Below are positions 17,046 to 25,489 of a stretch of 39,676 nt of DNA, piece by piece. This stretch comes from JBCCJA01 sp039045975 (GTDB taxonomy: Bacteria > Planctomycetota > Planctomycetia > Planctomycetales > Planctomycetaceae). Position numbers and translations under genes: made by a program. The notes beneath the pieces were generated by a model. It did not search any database, was not told the DNA's origin, and saw nothing but the letters and a program-made list of their open reading frames with translations. Every line of letters starts with the position of its first letter. Positions within the stretch are counted from its first letter, which is position 1. The stretch covers positions 1 to 39,676 of the forward strand of contig JBCCJA010000036.1 in NCBI GenBank assembly GCA_039045975.1. The letters run 5' to 3'.

Positions 17046-19448
17046 TCAGTCGATCGGCAGTTCCGTGAACCACGCGAGCCCGACGCGGCCGACCGTGATG
17101 TTCGTTTTCGTGGCGTTGATGCGGACTTCTTCGATCTCCAACCGGTCGGCGGCGAACTTGTCGCGTTCGGCCTCGATCACGTCGTCGAGTTCGGCTTCGA
17201 GTTCTTCGATGTCGCGGACGACGTCCTCCAATTTTTCCTCGGCCCGGGCGACGTCGCTCCTCTGTTTAGCGGCCGAGCCGGCCGACCGCATCGACGACGA
17301 CGCCCGTGAGACGTTCCCGCGGCTCGCGAGCTTACGCCCGAAAAGGGCGCTCATCAGGGAAGACCCGAACGAGAGGGCCGCGGAGTAGGTCGCGCGGTCG
17401 GCCTCGGCCTTTTCGCGGCCGACCCGTTCTTCGGCCGTCCGCTTTCTGCGTTCGAGCGATTTCACCTTCGTGGCGTATCGCGCGCGGATCTTTTCGACGG
17501 CCAGGTCGCGGGCCTCGCGGGCGGCCTGCGTGATGCGGACGCGGAAGTCGGCCTCCGGCTCATCGGGGTCGGAGAGCAGTTTGAGCGCTTTGCAGCTGCG
17601 GACCGTTACAGCCTCGGAGCGGTAAACATGGTCTTTGAACTTTGACGCCGCCGACTTCAGGCCGCGGGCCGTGAACAGGCCGGTCGGGACGTCGCCGTAG
17701 CGGGCGTCGTCCGACAGCTCGGGCGACAGGTCGATGGCGTCGTCGTCGACCGGCTCGGCCGGCTCCCAGAGATGTCCGGGCGGCTCGCCGTCGAGCGGCA
17801 CGACCAACGCGACGTTGCGGGTCAGATCGACGCCGTACGTCGTCCGGCGGAAGTGGACCCGGGCCGTGCCGAACAGGGCCGGCTGCAAGACACGCCGCTC
17901 GTCGATCGGGCCGATCGCGGCGACGGGGATCTTACTGTCGATCGCGGGGGGCGAGCCGCCCTGTCCCGCTTCGGCTTCGACGGGGACAGATTTCGACGCC
18001 TTGGTCACCCGCTTTTCGCCTGCGGCCGCCGCCTTCCTGTCGGCCATCAGCTTCGCGATCTGTGACCGGGTCAGCGGGCCCCGGAGATACGAGAGCGCCC
18101 AGCGTGTCTGAAACAGAACCGGCCCGTCCTCGTGGACGTTCTGGGCCAGGAACATCCGCTTGCCGAGCGTCGACAGCGTCTGCTCGACGCGGGCCCGGTC
18201 GAACTTCGTGCCCGACTCGCCGGCCGCTCCTTCGAGTCCGTCGAGCACGCGGGCCTTGTCGCGTTCGGTCTGCAGCCGGCCGAGGAACCACGTCCCGATG
18301 TTCGACAGTCCGCGGTAGTCGAGGTCGACCGGGTTCTGCGTCGCGAGCATCACGCCGACGCCGAACGCCCGGGCCTGCTTCAGCAGCGTCAACAGCGGCT
18401 GCTTCGACGGCGGGTTCGCCACCGGCGGGACGAAGCCGAAGATCTCGTCCATGTAGAGCAGCGCCCGCAGGCTGCTCGTGCCGGCTTGCGACCGAGTCCA
18501 CGTCAGGAACTCGCCGAGCAGTAGCGTCACGAACGACATCCGCTCCGCGTCGGACAGGTGCGCGATCGAGACGATCGAGACACGCGGTTTGCCGGTTTCG
18601 GTGTAGAGCAGCCGGGCGATGTCGAGCGGCTCGCCGGCGAGCTTCGCCGCCGCCGTCGGTGACGCGAGCAGGCCGTTCAGCGTCGCGGCGAGCTTGCCGC
18701 GGTCCCGCTGCGGGAAGACCGACTCGAGGTCGAGCACCCCCAGCGACTCGAACGGCGGGGCCTGGATCTGGCGGATCAGGTCGGCCAGCGACAGGTCGCG
18801 GCCGCCCGCCCACGCGTGGTCCAAGATGTTCGTCAGCAAGATGTGTTCGCGGCTGGTGAGCGGGTCGGCGTCGATGCCGAGCAACGCGAGCAGGCTCGCG
18901 GCGGTCGACGTCAGCCGGTCGCGGTAGGCCTCCCCGTCGTCGCGGACCGCGGCCGGCGGGCAGGCGAGCGAACCGACGACCGACAACGCCAAGCCCGCGT
19001 CGCTGCCCGGCGTGTAGATCGCAAGGTCGACCGCGTCCCGGAACCGCGCGATCCGCTCCGGCGACTGCGCCCAGTCGGCCAGCCCGCCCTTCCAAAGCTT
19101 GGCCGTGAAGGCGGCGTACTCGTCGGCCGTCTCGCCCCGGGCGACGGCGGCGGTCTGGTCGACCCACGGCCGGAACGACTCGGGCTTCAGGTCGGGGAAG
19201 CTCAGCAGCAGGTTGCCGAGGTCGCCCTTCGGGTCGATCGTGAGCACCGGCACGCCGTCGATCGCGGCCTCTTCGATCAGAGACAGGCACAGACCCGTCT
19301 TCCCGCTGCCGGTCATGCCGACGCACAGCCCGTGCGTCGTCAGGTCCCGCGAGTCGTACAGGTAATGCCGACCCGCGATCCGGTCGCCGCGTTCGTCGGC
19401 TTCGTCGCCGAGGTAGAAAACGCCCAGCTTCTCAAAAGATTCAGACAC
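17046..19448 (-). CDS. HerA/DUF87-like ATP-binding protein
   Basis: 800 residues from GTG at 19448 (MSESFEKLGVFYLG), the N-terminus typical of this group; a TTG at 19511 would add 21 unsupported residues. It has a HerA-FtsK-type ATPase: Walker A GMTGSGKT (44-51) and Walker B LLYMDE with Asp334-Glu335, then TQNPVDLDYRGLSNIGTWFLGRLQ, resembling the sensor and arginine-finger region. The C-terminal third (about 630-790) is charged and predicted coiled coil (KSLERRKRTAEERVGREKAEADR and an Asp/Glu-rich heptad stretch). HerA relatives pump or unwind DNA with NurA nuclease, but no nuclease is adjacent. Its role is unknown; it could be a defence, repair or conjugation-like ATPase. Confidence 0.85.
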   Translation of the reverse strand: MSESFEKLGVFYLGDEADERGDRIAGRHYLYDSRDLTTHGLCVGMTGSGKTGLCLSLIEEAAIDGVPVLTIDPKGDLGNLLLSFPDLKPESFRPWVDQTAAVARGETADEYAAFTAKLWKGGLADWAQSPERIARFRDAVDLAIYTPGSDAGLALSVVGSLACPPAAVRDDGEAYRDRLTSTAASLLALLGIDADPLTSREHILLTNILDHAWAGGRDLSLADLIRQIQAPPFESLGVLDLESVFPQRDRGKLAATLNGLLASPTAAAKLAGEPLDIARLLYTETGKPRVSIVSIAHLSDAERMSFVTLLLGEFLTWTRSQAGTSSLRALLYMDEIFGFVPPVANPPSKQPLLTLLKQARAFGVGVMLATQNPVDLDYRGLSNIGTWFLGRLQTERDKARVLDGLEGAAGESGTKFDRARVEQTLSTLGKRMFLAQNVHEDGPVLFQTRWALSYLRGPLTRSQIAKLMADRKAAAAGEKRVTKASKSVPVEAEAGQGGSPPAIDSKIPVAAIGPIDERRVLQPALFGTARVHFRRTTYGVDLTRNVALVVPLDGEPPGHLWEPAEPVDDDAIDLSPELSDDARYGDVPTGLFTARGLKSAASKFKDHVYRSEAVTVRSCKALKLLSDPDEPEADFRVRITQAAREARDLAVEKIRARYATKVKSLERRKRTAEERVGREKAEADRATYSAALSFGSSLMSALFGRKLASRGNVSRASSSMRSAGSAAKQRSDVARAEEKLEDVVRDIEELEAELDDVIEAERDKFAADRLEIEEVRINATKTNITVGRVGLAWFTELPID

Positions 19449-19529
19449 GCCGGCTCGCTCTGTCGCGTCGAGTTGCGACCCGAGTGTCGCCGTCGGCCGG
19501 GCGAGGGCCAACCGTTAAGGACGCGTCAT

Positions 19530-20678
19530 TCAGACGCCGACGCCTTCACGCTCGGCGATCAACGCGTCGAGTTCGGCTTTGAGCTTGCCGAGGATCTCTT
19601 CGTAGGGGTATTTGCCGAGCTCCTGCTCGCCCTTTTTGAGGTTCACGTACTTCGGCGCGCACCAGAGGCCGAGGTCGGCGTCGTCGGTTTCGCCTGGGCC
19701 GTTCACGCGGCAGCCCATGACGGCGATCGTGATCGAGTGGTCCTTCGCGTACTCGGTCATCTCTTTGACGTCGGCGGCGAGGTCGACGAATTTCTCATTC
19801 TCGACCCGATTGCAGCTCGGACAGCTGACGATGTTCAGCTTGTCCGGGTCGAACACGACCAGTGACCGCGACCGCCCGTTCGCGAGGTCGTCGAGGATCT
19901 GACGCCCGGCCGTGATCTCCTCGCCTTTGCGGTCGTTCGGGACGGTCAGCGAAACCCGCATCGTGTCGCCGATCCCGCGGGAGATCAGCTGCTCGAACGC
20001 GATCCTGGTCTTGATCACGCCCTCCGGCGGCATGCCCGCCTCGGTCACGCCGAGGTGGATCGGGACGTCGGGACGCTGCTCCGCGAACCGCTGGTTGACC
20101 TCGATCACCTTCCGCGGGTCGGAGTCCTTCAGCGAGACCACGTACCGCGTGAAGCCGATCGAATCGAGAAATTCGCAGTGGTCGAAGGCTGATTCGAGCA
20201 TCGGCGAGATGCTGTCGGACGGGTCGAACTTGTCCTTCTTCGCCGGGTCGACCGAGCCGCAGTTCACGCCGACACGCATCGCGCAGTCGTGCTCGCCGGC
20301 GACGTCGGCGAGATACCGGACCTTGTCCTGCCAGGGCTTGGACCGCTCGAAGTGGAACAGGTGGCCCGGGTTGTACCGCATCTTCGCGACGTGCGGGGCG
20401 ATGACCTCGGCGAGCTTGTAGCTCTCCTGCAGGTCGACCGACAGGTTCGCCTCGACCCGTTTGGAGATCTCGATGAGGGCGGCGGCTTCCTTTTTCGAGT
20501 CGGCCGCGACGCGAATCACGTCGGCCCCGGCGTCGAGCAGCAGGCCGATCTGGCCGATCGTCGCGTCGAGGTCGAGCGTCTTCGTCGCCGTCATCGACTG
20601 CACGGCGATCGGGTTCCCGTCGCCGATCGTGATCGAGCCGACGCGGACCGCGCGGGTCGGATTACGGGGCAGACTCAC
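19530..20678 (-). CDS. ispG: 4-hydroxy-3-methylbut-2-enyl diphosphate synthase IspG (flavodoxin/ferredoxin)
   Basis: 382 residues. It converts 2-C-methyl-D-erythritol 2,4-cyclodiphosphate to HMBPP in the MEP isoprenoid pathway, using a [4Fe-4S] cluster. The TIM-barrel part starts TRAVRVGSITIGDGNPIAVQSMT. Cluster ligands are visible: Cys286 and Cys289 (VSCPSC) and Cys323 (MGCRVNGPGE), with Glu330 in the expected fourth-ligand position. Length and order match the short bacterial form without the inserted A* domain. Start is GTG at 20678, with GGAG 6 bases upstream. The gap to the HerA-like gene is 81 bp, so cotranscription is possible. Divergent from the carbonic anhydrase gene across 106 bp. 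Confidence 0.97.
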   Translation of the reverse strand: MSLPRNPTRAVRVGSITIGDGNPIAVQSMTATKTLDLDATIGQIGLLLDAGADVIRVAADSKKEAAALIEISKRVEANLSVDLQESYKLAEVIAPHVAKMRYNPGHLFHFERSKPWQDKVRYLADVAGEHDCAMRVGVNCGSVDPAKKDKFDPSDSISPMLESAFDHCEFLDSIGFTRYVVSLKDSDPRKVIEVNQRFAEQRPDVPIHLGVTEAGMPPEGVIKTRIAFEQLISRGIGDTMRVSLTVPNDRKGEEITAGRQILDDLANGRSRSLVVFDPDKLNIVSCPSCNRVENEKFVDLAADVKEMTEYAKDHSITIAVMGCRVNGPGETDDADLGLWCAPKYVNLKKGEQELGKYPYEEILGKLKAELDALIAEREGVGV

Positions 20679-20784
20679 GGCGACTCCGTCAAGACGCTGG
20701 ACAGGGGACGCGGTTTAGGCGGCCGATTGCTCTGTCGATATCTTAGGCGATCGGGCATGCCACTCCACGCGAACCGGAAATCTC

Positions 20785-21480
20785 ATGTCGTCCCGTATCG
20801 CGGTCGCCGCCGTTTGTTGCCTCGCGGGCCGCGTGATCGCGACGGCCGGCGACGTCGAAAACGACCCGCCCGCCGACGCCGGGCGTTCCCCCGACGCGAC
20901 CGTCGCCCTCGCGAAACTCAGGCAAGGGAATAACCGATTCGTCTCCGAAGAGTCGATGCATCCCGACGAAACCAGTGCGTATCGGCTGACGCTGCAAGCC
21001 GGGCAACACCCCTTCGCGACCGTGCTCGGATGTGCCGACTCGCGGGTCGTGCCGGAGCTGATTTTCGACCAGGGCTTCGGCGACCTGTTCGTCATCCGTG
21101 TCGCCGGGAACGTGGTCGACCCGGACATCGCCGGCAGCATCGAGTACGCGGTCGACCATCTCGAGACGCCGCTGATCGTCGTCCTCGGCCACGAGAGTTG
21201 CGGCGCCGTTACGGCCGCGTTGGAAGATTTGGACAAAGGGCTCGACGAGTCCCGGGAGCTCGACCTGTTGCTCAAAAACATCGAGCCGGGACTGCTCGCG
21301 GTACCGAAGGACGGACGGCCCGAGGACCGCGTCCAGGCAGCCGTCGAGGCCAACGTCCGCTACGCCGTCGCGAAGCTGAGGGCGATGGAAGACCTGCGCG
21401 ACGCCGAACGGGAGGGCCGCATCTGCTTTCTCGGTGCCGTCTACAACCTGCGCACCGGTCGGGTGCGGTTCTTCGACTGA
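20785..21480 (+). CDS. Beta-class carbonic anhydrase, probably secreted
   Basis: 231 residues. It interconverts CO2 and bicarbonate at a zinc ion. Zn ligands and catalytic pair are visible: Cys83-x-Asp85-x-Arg87 in GCADSR, and His136 with Cys139 in LGHESCG. The first about 21 residues (MSSRIAVAAVCCLAGRVIATAG) form a hydrophobic signal-like segment, so the enzyme is probably periplasmic, as for several bacterial beta enzymes. ATG at 20785 has no strong ribosome site. The last codons and the stop form one arm of a strong hairpin. Convergent with the PQQ-like propeller gene. No transporter is adjacent. Confidence 0.93.
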   Translation: MSSRIAVAAVCCLAGRVIATAGDVENDPPADAGRSPDATVALAKLRQGNNRFVSEESMHPDETSAYRLTLQAGQHPFATVLGCADSRVVPELIFDQGFGDLFVIRVAGNVVDPDIAGSIEYAVDHLETPLIVVLGHESCGAVTAALEDLDKGLDESRELDLLLKNIEPGLLAVPKDGRPEDRVQAAVEANVRYAVAKLRAMEDLRDAEREGRICFLGAVYNLRTGRVRFFD

Positions 21481-21508
21481 CGGGCGGCCCGTTCGCCGCC
21501 CGTCAGTC
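21475..21508. terminator. Perfect 14-bp hairpin at the 3' end of the carbonic anhydrase gene
   Basis: GACTGACGGGCGGC (21475-21488) is exactly inverse-complementary to GCCGCCCGTCAGTC (21495-21508), with a 6-base loop. The left arm includes the TGA stop. It sits between converging genes and could end transcription from both sides. There is no T-run after it on either strand, so it would be an atypical (L-shaped) terminator or an mRNA 3' stabiliser. Confidence 0.6.
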
Positions 21509-21530
21509 AAAGCCATACCGGCTCGTCTCA

Positions 21531-21547
21531 TGACCGCTTAGCGGTCA
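21531..21547. terminator. Short dyad over the stop codon of the PQQ-like propeller gene
   Basis: TGACCGC-TTA-GCGGTCA is a 7-bp perfect dyad with a 3-base loop. Its centre is the TAA stop (21538-21540) of the minus-strand gene. It lies 23 bp from the larger 14-bp hairpin, so the two may work together in the 57-bp convergent gap. The stem is short and there is no T-run, so the call is tentative. Confidence 0.35.
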
Positions 21548-22755
21548 AAGACGATCAGACGGTCGAGCGGCCGCACGAGCAAAGCGTCGTCCGTGACGCC
21601 CATATAGGCCCAGGTCGTTCCGTCGCTCGTGTCCCGACGCGCCAACGCCTCGAAGTCCTCCGCCGCGGCGTCGAGCAGCAGCAGTTCGCCCCGCTCGTCG
21701 AGGACGAGGACGCGGTCGCCGTCGGTGACGAGGCTGGCGTACTTGCCCATCGGTTTCGAGATCCAACGGGTCGTCCCGTCCGTCACGTCGAGGCACGCCA
21801 GCCGCTGGTTCCGCATGTGCAGAAACAACGCCCCGTCGGCGACGACGGGCGACGACATGTAGCCCTGGGCCTTGTTCGTCCACACGACTTCGGCGGCGAA
21901 ACCGTCGCCCTCGGCCCGGACCTCGACCATCCGCGACCCGCCGCCGAAGGTGCTCGTGAAGACGCGGTTCCCGACCACCGTCGGCGTCAGGATGTTCGTG
22001 TCGCGGAAGGCCGGGATTTCGACCCGCCACAACACGTCAGCCGTCTCCGGGTTGACGCCGACGAGTTCCTTCCGCGTCTGCACGACCAGCTGACGCCGTC
22101 CCGCGACCGTCGCGACGATCGGCGACGAGAACGCCGAACCGTACGGGTCGGGGTTCTTGAGGATCCTCCAATCGACGGCCCCGCTGTCGGCGTCGATGCG
22201 ACAGAGCCCGCGTCCGGCCTGCACGAAGACTTTCCCGCCGTCGACCAGCGGCGACGAAACGAAGCCGAACGGCGGCAGCTCGGTCCCGAACTCCTCCTTG
22301 AAATCGGTCCGCCATTCGACGGCCCCCGTCTCCGCGTCGAGCCGGACGAGCACGTCCCGCATCCCGGCCACGTAGAGCGCACCGTCGGCATACGCCGGCG
22401 TCGCCTTGATCCAGTCGCCGTTCGGCTTGGCGATGAAAATGACGCTCATCGAGCCGACCCAGTCGGTCGCCCAAACTTCGTCACCCGTCGCCGCGTCGAA
22501 CGCCCGGACGACCTCGCGGTCGTCGAGCGACTCGGTCACGAAGACACGCCCCTCCGCGACGACGGGCCCAGAATAGCTCGGTCCCAACGGCACCGACCAT
22601 CGTTCCGAGAGATCCGACGACGACAGCGAAGCGGGCAGGGTTCCGCTGGGGACGACGCCGTCCCGTCCCGGCCCACGCCAGCCGGGCCAAGCGTCGCCCG
22701 CGACCACCGGCGCGACACAGCCGGCCGTCAGCAGCATTGCGAAAAACTTATTCAT
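21538..22755 (-). CDS. Secreted PQQ-like beta-propeller repeat protein
   Basis: 405 residues. A signal peptide (MNKFFAMLLTAGCVAPVVAG) leads into AWPGWRGPGRDG, a very common N-terminus of planctomycete PQQ-like propellers. About six to seven repeats follow with the characteristic A.DA.TG.V.W pattern (RAFDAATGDEVW, VRLDAETGAVEW, VGVNPETADVLW, LDVTDGTTRW). Such propellers resemble BamB or quinoprotein dehydrogenases. No catalytic quinoprotein features are seen, so a binding or scaffold role is more likely. ATG at 22755 overlaps the stop of the kelch gene by 8 bases (ATGAATAA), so it is the last gene of a coupled set. Confidence 0.88.
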   Translation of the reverse strand: MNKFFAMLLTAGCVAPVVAGDAWPGWRGPGRDGVVPSGTLPASLSSSDLSERWSVPLGPSYSGPVVAEGRVFVTESLDDREVVRAFDAATGDEVWATDWVGSMSVIFIAKPNGDWIKATPAYADGALYVAGMRDVLVRLDAETGAVEWRTDFKEEFGTELPPFGFVSSPLVDGGKVFVQAGRGLCRIDADSGAVDWRILKNPDPYGSAFSSPIVATVAGRRQLVVQTRKELVGVNPETADVLWRVEIPAFRDTNILTPTVVGNRVFTSTFGGGSRMVEVRAEGDGFAAEVVWTNKAQGYMSSPVVADGALFLHMRNQRLACLDVTDGTTRWISKPMGKYASLVTDGDRVLVLDERGELLLLDAAAEDFEALARRDTSDGTTWAYMGVTDDALLVRPLDRLIVFDR

Positions 22756-23884
22756 CGGACGCCTCCCGTTCGGTCACGCTTTCGGCCGAAGCCAGTTCAT
22801 GAATCCACGCCCGGCCCGGCCCGGCCGGGTCGATCGACCAGGTCACGAGGCGGTCGCCGTCCCGGAACAGCCGCGTGCCGCTGCCCCCCTCGCCATGGGC
22901 CAGCGTCGGCCCTTCCCGCCAGTCGTCGGCCGCGACGTCGTACGCATCGACCGTGAGGGCGGGAAAGAAAGGGTTGGCGAGCCCGCCGTCGTCCGGCACG
23001 TCGCCGAAGACGAACCCGGCCGCGGTCACGAGTTCGCCGTCGAACTCGACCACGTCGGCCATCGCCCGCGTCACGAGCGGCGGCGTCATATCGCCCCACG
23101 TGCGGTCGTCGAATCGGAAGGTGTCGGCCTCGAGCACGTAGTCGAAGCCCGGGTCGAGCCCTCCGACGAGGAACGCCCGGCCGTCGCGGACGGCGACGCC
23201 GAAGCTCCGCCGCGGACGCGGCAGGCTGTCGACGACTTCGACCGTCCCGGCCGACGGGTCGATCCGCACGACCTCGTCGGTGAAGAACAGCGGCGGCCCA
23301 CCGGCGGCGGGCCGCGTCCGGTCCATCTCCCAGCCGCCGAAGCACCAGACGGCGCCGTCGTACGTCGTCACCCCGAACAGGGTCCGCGGCGACGGCAGAC
23401 GCAGCTCGGTGTCGGACCAGGCGTCCGACGCGAAGTCGTACGCCCAGACGCGGTCCGAAAGGTCCATCCGCGTTCCGTCGTGACCGATCCCGCCGAGGGC
23501 GAGGCCGGTCGGCCGGCCGTCGACTTCGATGACGACGCTCGGCACGCTCATCAGCGGCGCCGGCCCGGCCGCGACGGGTGTCACGGCGCCGGAATCGATA
23601 TCGATCCGGTAGCCGCCCGCCGCGAAGGCGGGCGGCGTGAAGTCGCGCGGGTCGTCGCTCCGCGTGCCGCCGAAGACGGTGATGACGCCGTCGTGACAAA
23701 ACGCGATCTGGTTGCGTTTCGCCTCGCCGGGCCAAGCGACGGCGGTCGTCTTCACGACCCCGAGCGGTCCGCCCGCCGAAGCGGTCGTTAATGAAATTAC
23801 CAGGACGCAGGCCGTCCCCGCCCACGCGACCCGACGTCGCGCGCCGGCCACAAATATCGTGGAGAGGTTCGATTCAGAATTCAC
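22748..23884 (-). CDS. Secreted kelch-type beta-propeller protein
   Basis: 378 residues from GTG at 23884, chosen because GGGAGGG lies 6 bases upstream; the longer frame to 24169 is an out-of-frame shadow of the pseudopilin gene. An N-terminal signal sequence (about 16-35, WAGTACVLVISLTTASAG) is followed by kelch-like repeats with Gly-Gly pairs and aromatic residues: VFGGTRS, ALGGIGHDG, CFGGWEMD, LVGGLDPG. The GTG overlaps the stop of the DUF1559 gene by 11 bases, and its own stop overlaps the next gene by 8. Kelch propellers are protein- or sugar-binding, or scaffold galactose-oxidase folds; no oxidase signature was seen. Function unknown. Confidence 0.8.
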   Translation of the reverse strand: MNSESNLSTIFVAGARRRVAWAGTACVLVISLTTASAGGPLGVVKTTAVAWPGEAKRNQIAFCHDGVITVFGGTRSDDPRDFTPPAFAAGGYRIDIDSGAVTPVAAGPAPLMSVPSVVIEVDGRPTGLALGGIGHDGTRMDLSDRVWAYDFASDAWSDTELRLPSPRTLFGVTTYDGAVWCFGGWEMDRTRPAAGGPPLFFTDEVVRIDPSAGTVEVVDSLPRPRRSFGVAVRDGRAFLVGGLDPGFDYVLEADTFRFDDRTWGDMTPPLVTRAMADVVEFDGELVTAAGFVFGDVPDDGGLANPFFPALTVDAYDVAADDWREGPTLAHGEGGSGTRLFRDGDRLVTWSIDPAGPGRAWIHELASAESVTEREASDE

Positions 23885-24965
23885 CGAGAACCCTCCCGTC
23901 GCTGCGGTTCGCGAGGGCCTGCCAGACGCCGATATCGGTGACGTCTTCGACGGCGAATTCATCGACCGCAATGCTCTCAATGCTTTCCGAGACGAAGCGC
24001 ACCGAGCCGTCCGCCAACGCGACCTGGACGCCGCCCGGGTGCCGGCTCCTCGCCGCGACCCAGCCGCCGCCGCGGAAGCTGTTGACGCAGTCGGGCGCGT
24101 CGGCGTTCGGCGGGTAGTGGTGGTTGTAGAGCGTGTCGGCGTAGCGGGCCCCGAGCCACATCCCGCCACGGTCGCCGGTCCAAGTCGCCGGCGGAAAGGC
24201 GGCCGCGCAGTCGGACTCGGAGACCCAGGGCGGGATGAACGCGATCAGCGTCACGAACGAATCGGCCACCCGGCCCGCGACGCCCGTGCCGGTGCCCTTC
24301 AGGCTTTCGGAAAAGACGACCGTGTTCGACAGCCCGTCGGTGATCTGGCGTAGCTCGATCCCGTCGTTTTGGACGAACGCGCCGTCCGCTCCGCCGTCGA
24401 AGACCTGGTTAGGCAGGTCTTCTTCGACCGCGATGTCGGCGAGCCAACCTTGATTGACCGTGCCCGAACCCGACGACGCGACGTAGTTCGTCCCTCCGAA
24501 CTCATAGGGGCCTGCGTATGGCGGCGTGAACGACACCGCCGGGGCGACGCCGCTGTCACTGGGGCAGTGGAACGTCGCGATGCGTTCTTCGTTCGCCGGG
24601 ATGTTGTTGACCCAGTTCGGGTCGGGCACGAACCCCGCGGGGAACGGCGCGTGGTCGAAGTCGACCAGACCGTCATAGACCGCCGTCTGCTCCAAGAACG
24701 CGATCAAATGCGCGTGCGGTGAGTACGGCTTGTCAAAATTAATCACACCCGGCGGGAACATCCCGTGGGTCGACTCATAGTTATGAAGTGCCAGCCCGAT
24801 CTGCTTCAGGTTGTTCTTACAACTCGTCCGGCGGGCGGCCTCGCGGGCCTGCTGCACGGCCGGGAGAAGCAGGGCGACGATGACCGCGATGATCGCGATC
24901 ACGACCAGTAATTCGATCAGTGTGAAGCCGCGGGATCGCGGCGACGTGTGTCTTCGGTTCGACAT
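23874..24965 (-). CDS. DUF1559 pseudopilin-like protein
   Basis: 363 residues from ATG at 24965. The N-terminus is a type IV pilin/pseudopilin prepilin signal: a basic leader, then GFTLIELLVVIAIIAVIVALLLPAVQQAR, with cleavage expected after Gly and a glutamate at mature position 5. The DUF1559 (SBP_bac_10) body follows with CKNNLKQIGLALHNYE near residue 54 and the C-terminal H-x9-DG block (HPGGVQVALADGSVRF). The family is greatly expanded in Planctomycetota and its function is unsettled. Its start overlaps the His-rich gene by 49 bases and its end overlaps the kelch gene by 11, so it sits mid-operon. No pilus assembly genes are nearby. Confidence 0.95.
   Translation of the reverse strand: MSNRRHTSPRSRGFTLIELLVVIAIIAVIVALLLPAVQQAREAARRTSCKNNLKQIGLALHNYESTHGMFPPGVINFDKPYSPHAHLIAFLEQTAVYDGLVDFDHAPFPAGFVPDPNWVNNIPANEERIATFHCPSDSGVAPAVSFTPPYAGPYEFGGTNYVASSGSGTVNQGWLADIAVEEDLPNQVFDGGADGAFVQNDGIELRQITDGLSNTVVFSESLKGTGTGVAGRVADSFVTLIAFIPPWVSESDCAAAFPPATWTGDRGGMWLGARYADTLYNHHYPPNADAPDCVNSFRGGGWVAARSRHPGGVQVALADGSVRFVSESIESIAVDEFAVEDVTDIGVWQALANRSDGRVLGEF
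23891..23897 (-). promoter_or_regulatory. Ribosome binding site GGGAGGG deciding the GTG start at 23884
   Basis: CCCTCCC on the plus strand is GGGAGGG on the minus strand, 6 bases before the GTG of the kelch gene and inside the end of the DUF1559 gene. It makes the 11-base gene overlap a credible reinitiation site. Confidence 0.7.
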
Positions 24966-25489
24966 GAGAAACTCGCTTTGTGAGGAATAGGCGGAGGCCC
25001 GCGTCCCGAAACGGCGGGCGCGATGCGACGACAGAAAGGCATGTCCGAACGGGCGGCGGTCCCCTCCGGCGGCGGGACGGGCGGCGCCTCAAGGCCGCGG
25101 CCGTGACCGGCCTTCGCGTCAGATCGAGACAGATAGAGCGGCACGGCCTGACATGGCGCGACCGCGTCAACGCCGGTCATGTGGACGCCCGAGATCACAC
25201 GCGTCGTCGAATCCGCGGGGAGATCGAAACGGGGCGAGTCGTCGGCCCGATGGGTGCCGGACGCGATCTCATCGACCGGTCTTTCCGACGCGATCGTGAC
25301 GTGGCTGTGAGTGCCGTCGTGGCCGTGCGACCATTCGTGGTGCCCGTGGGCGTGCCCGATTCCGTTCGCCGCGACGGCTCGCGTGTCCGCGTCGACGTGG
25401 CGGTGCGTGACGACACGAAAGCCCAGTCCGGCCGGCAGCAGGCCGGCCGCGACGCTCAGGACGGCGAAGGATTTCAGCGTCGATCGCAT
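24917..25489 (-). CDS. His-rich secreted protein, uncharacterised
   Basis: 190 residues from ATG at 25489; a TTG one codon upstream is possible. A signal peptide (about 1-24, FAVLSVAAGLLPAGLG) is followed by ten histidines within residues 29-63 (THRH, then GHAHGHHEWSHGHDGTHSH), a pattern seen in Zn/Ni/Cu-binding domains. A Pro-rich block (PPVPPPEG) lies near residue 140. The C-terminal about 16 residues are encoded in sequence shared with the start of the DUF1559 gene (49-bp overlap, different frame), so the real end is the first stop after that point. I do not recognise a named family. Probable first gene of the secreted-propeller set. A metal-sensing or metal-buffering role is inference. 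Confidence 0.6.
   Translation of the reverse strand: MRSTLKSFAVLSVAAGLLPAGLGFRVVTHRHVDADTRAVAANGIGHAHGHHEWSHGHDGTHSHVTIASERPVDEIASGTHRADDSPRFDLPADSTTRVISGVHMTGVDAVAPCQAVPLYLSRSDAKAGHGRGLEAPPVPPPEGTAARSDMPFCRRIAPAVSGRGPPPIPHKASFSCRTEDTRRRDPAASH

Noticed and set aside
22799..23791. 330-residue plus-strand frame over the kelch gene
   Set aside because: No domain, Arg/Pro-rich, and it mirrors the kelch frame.
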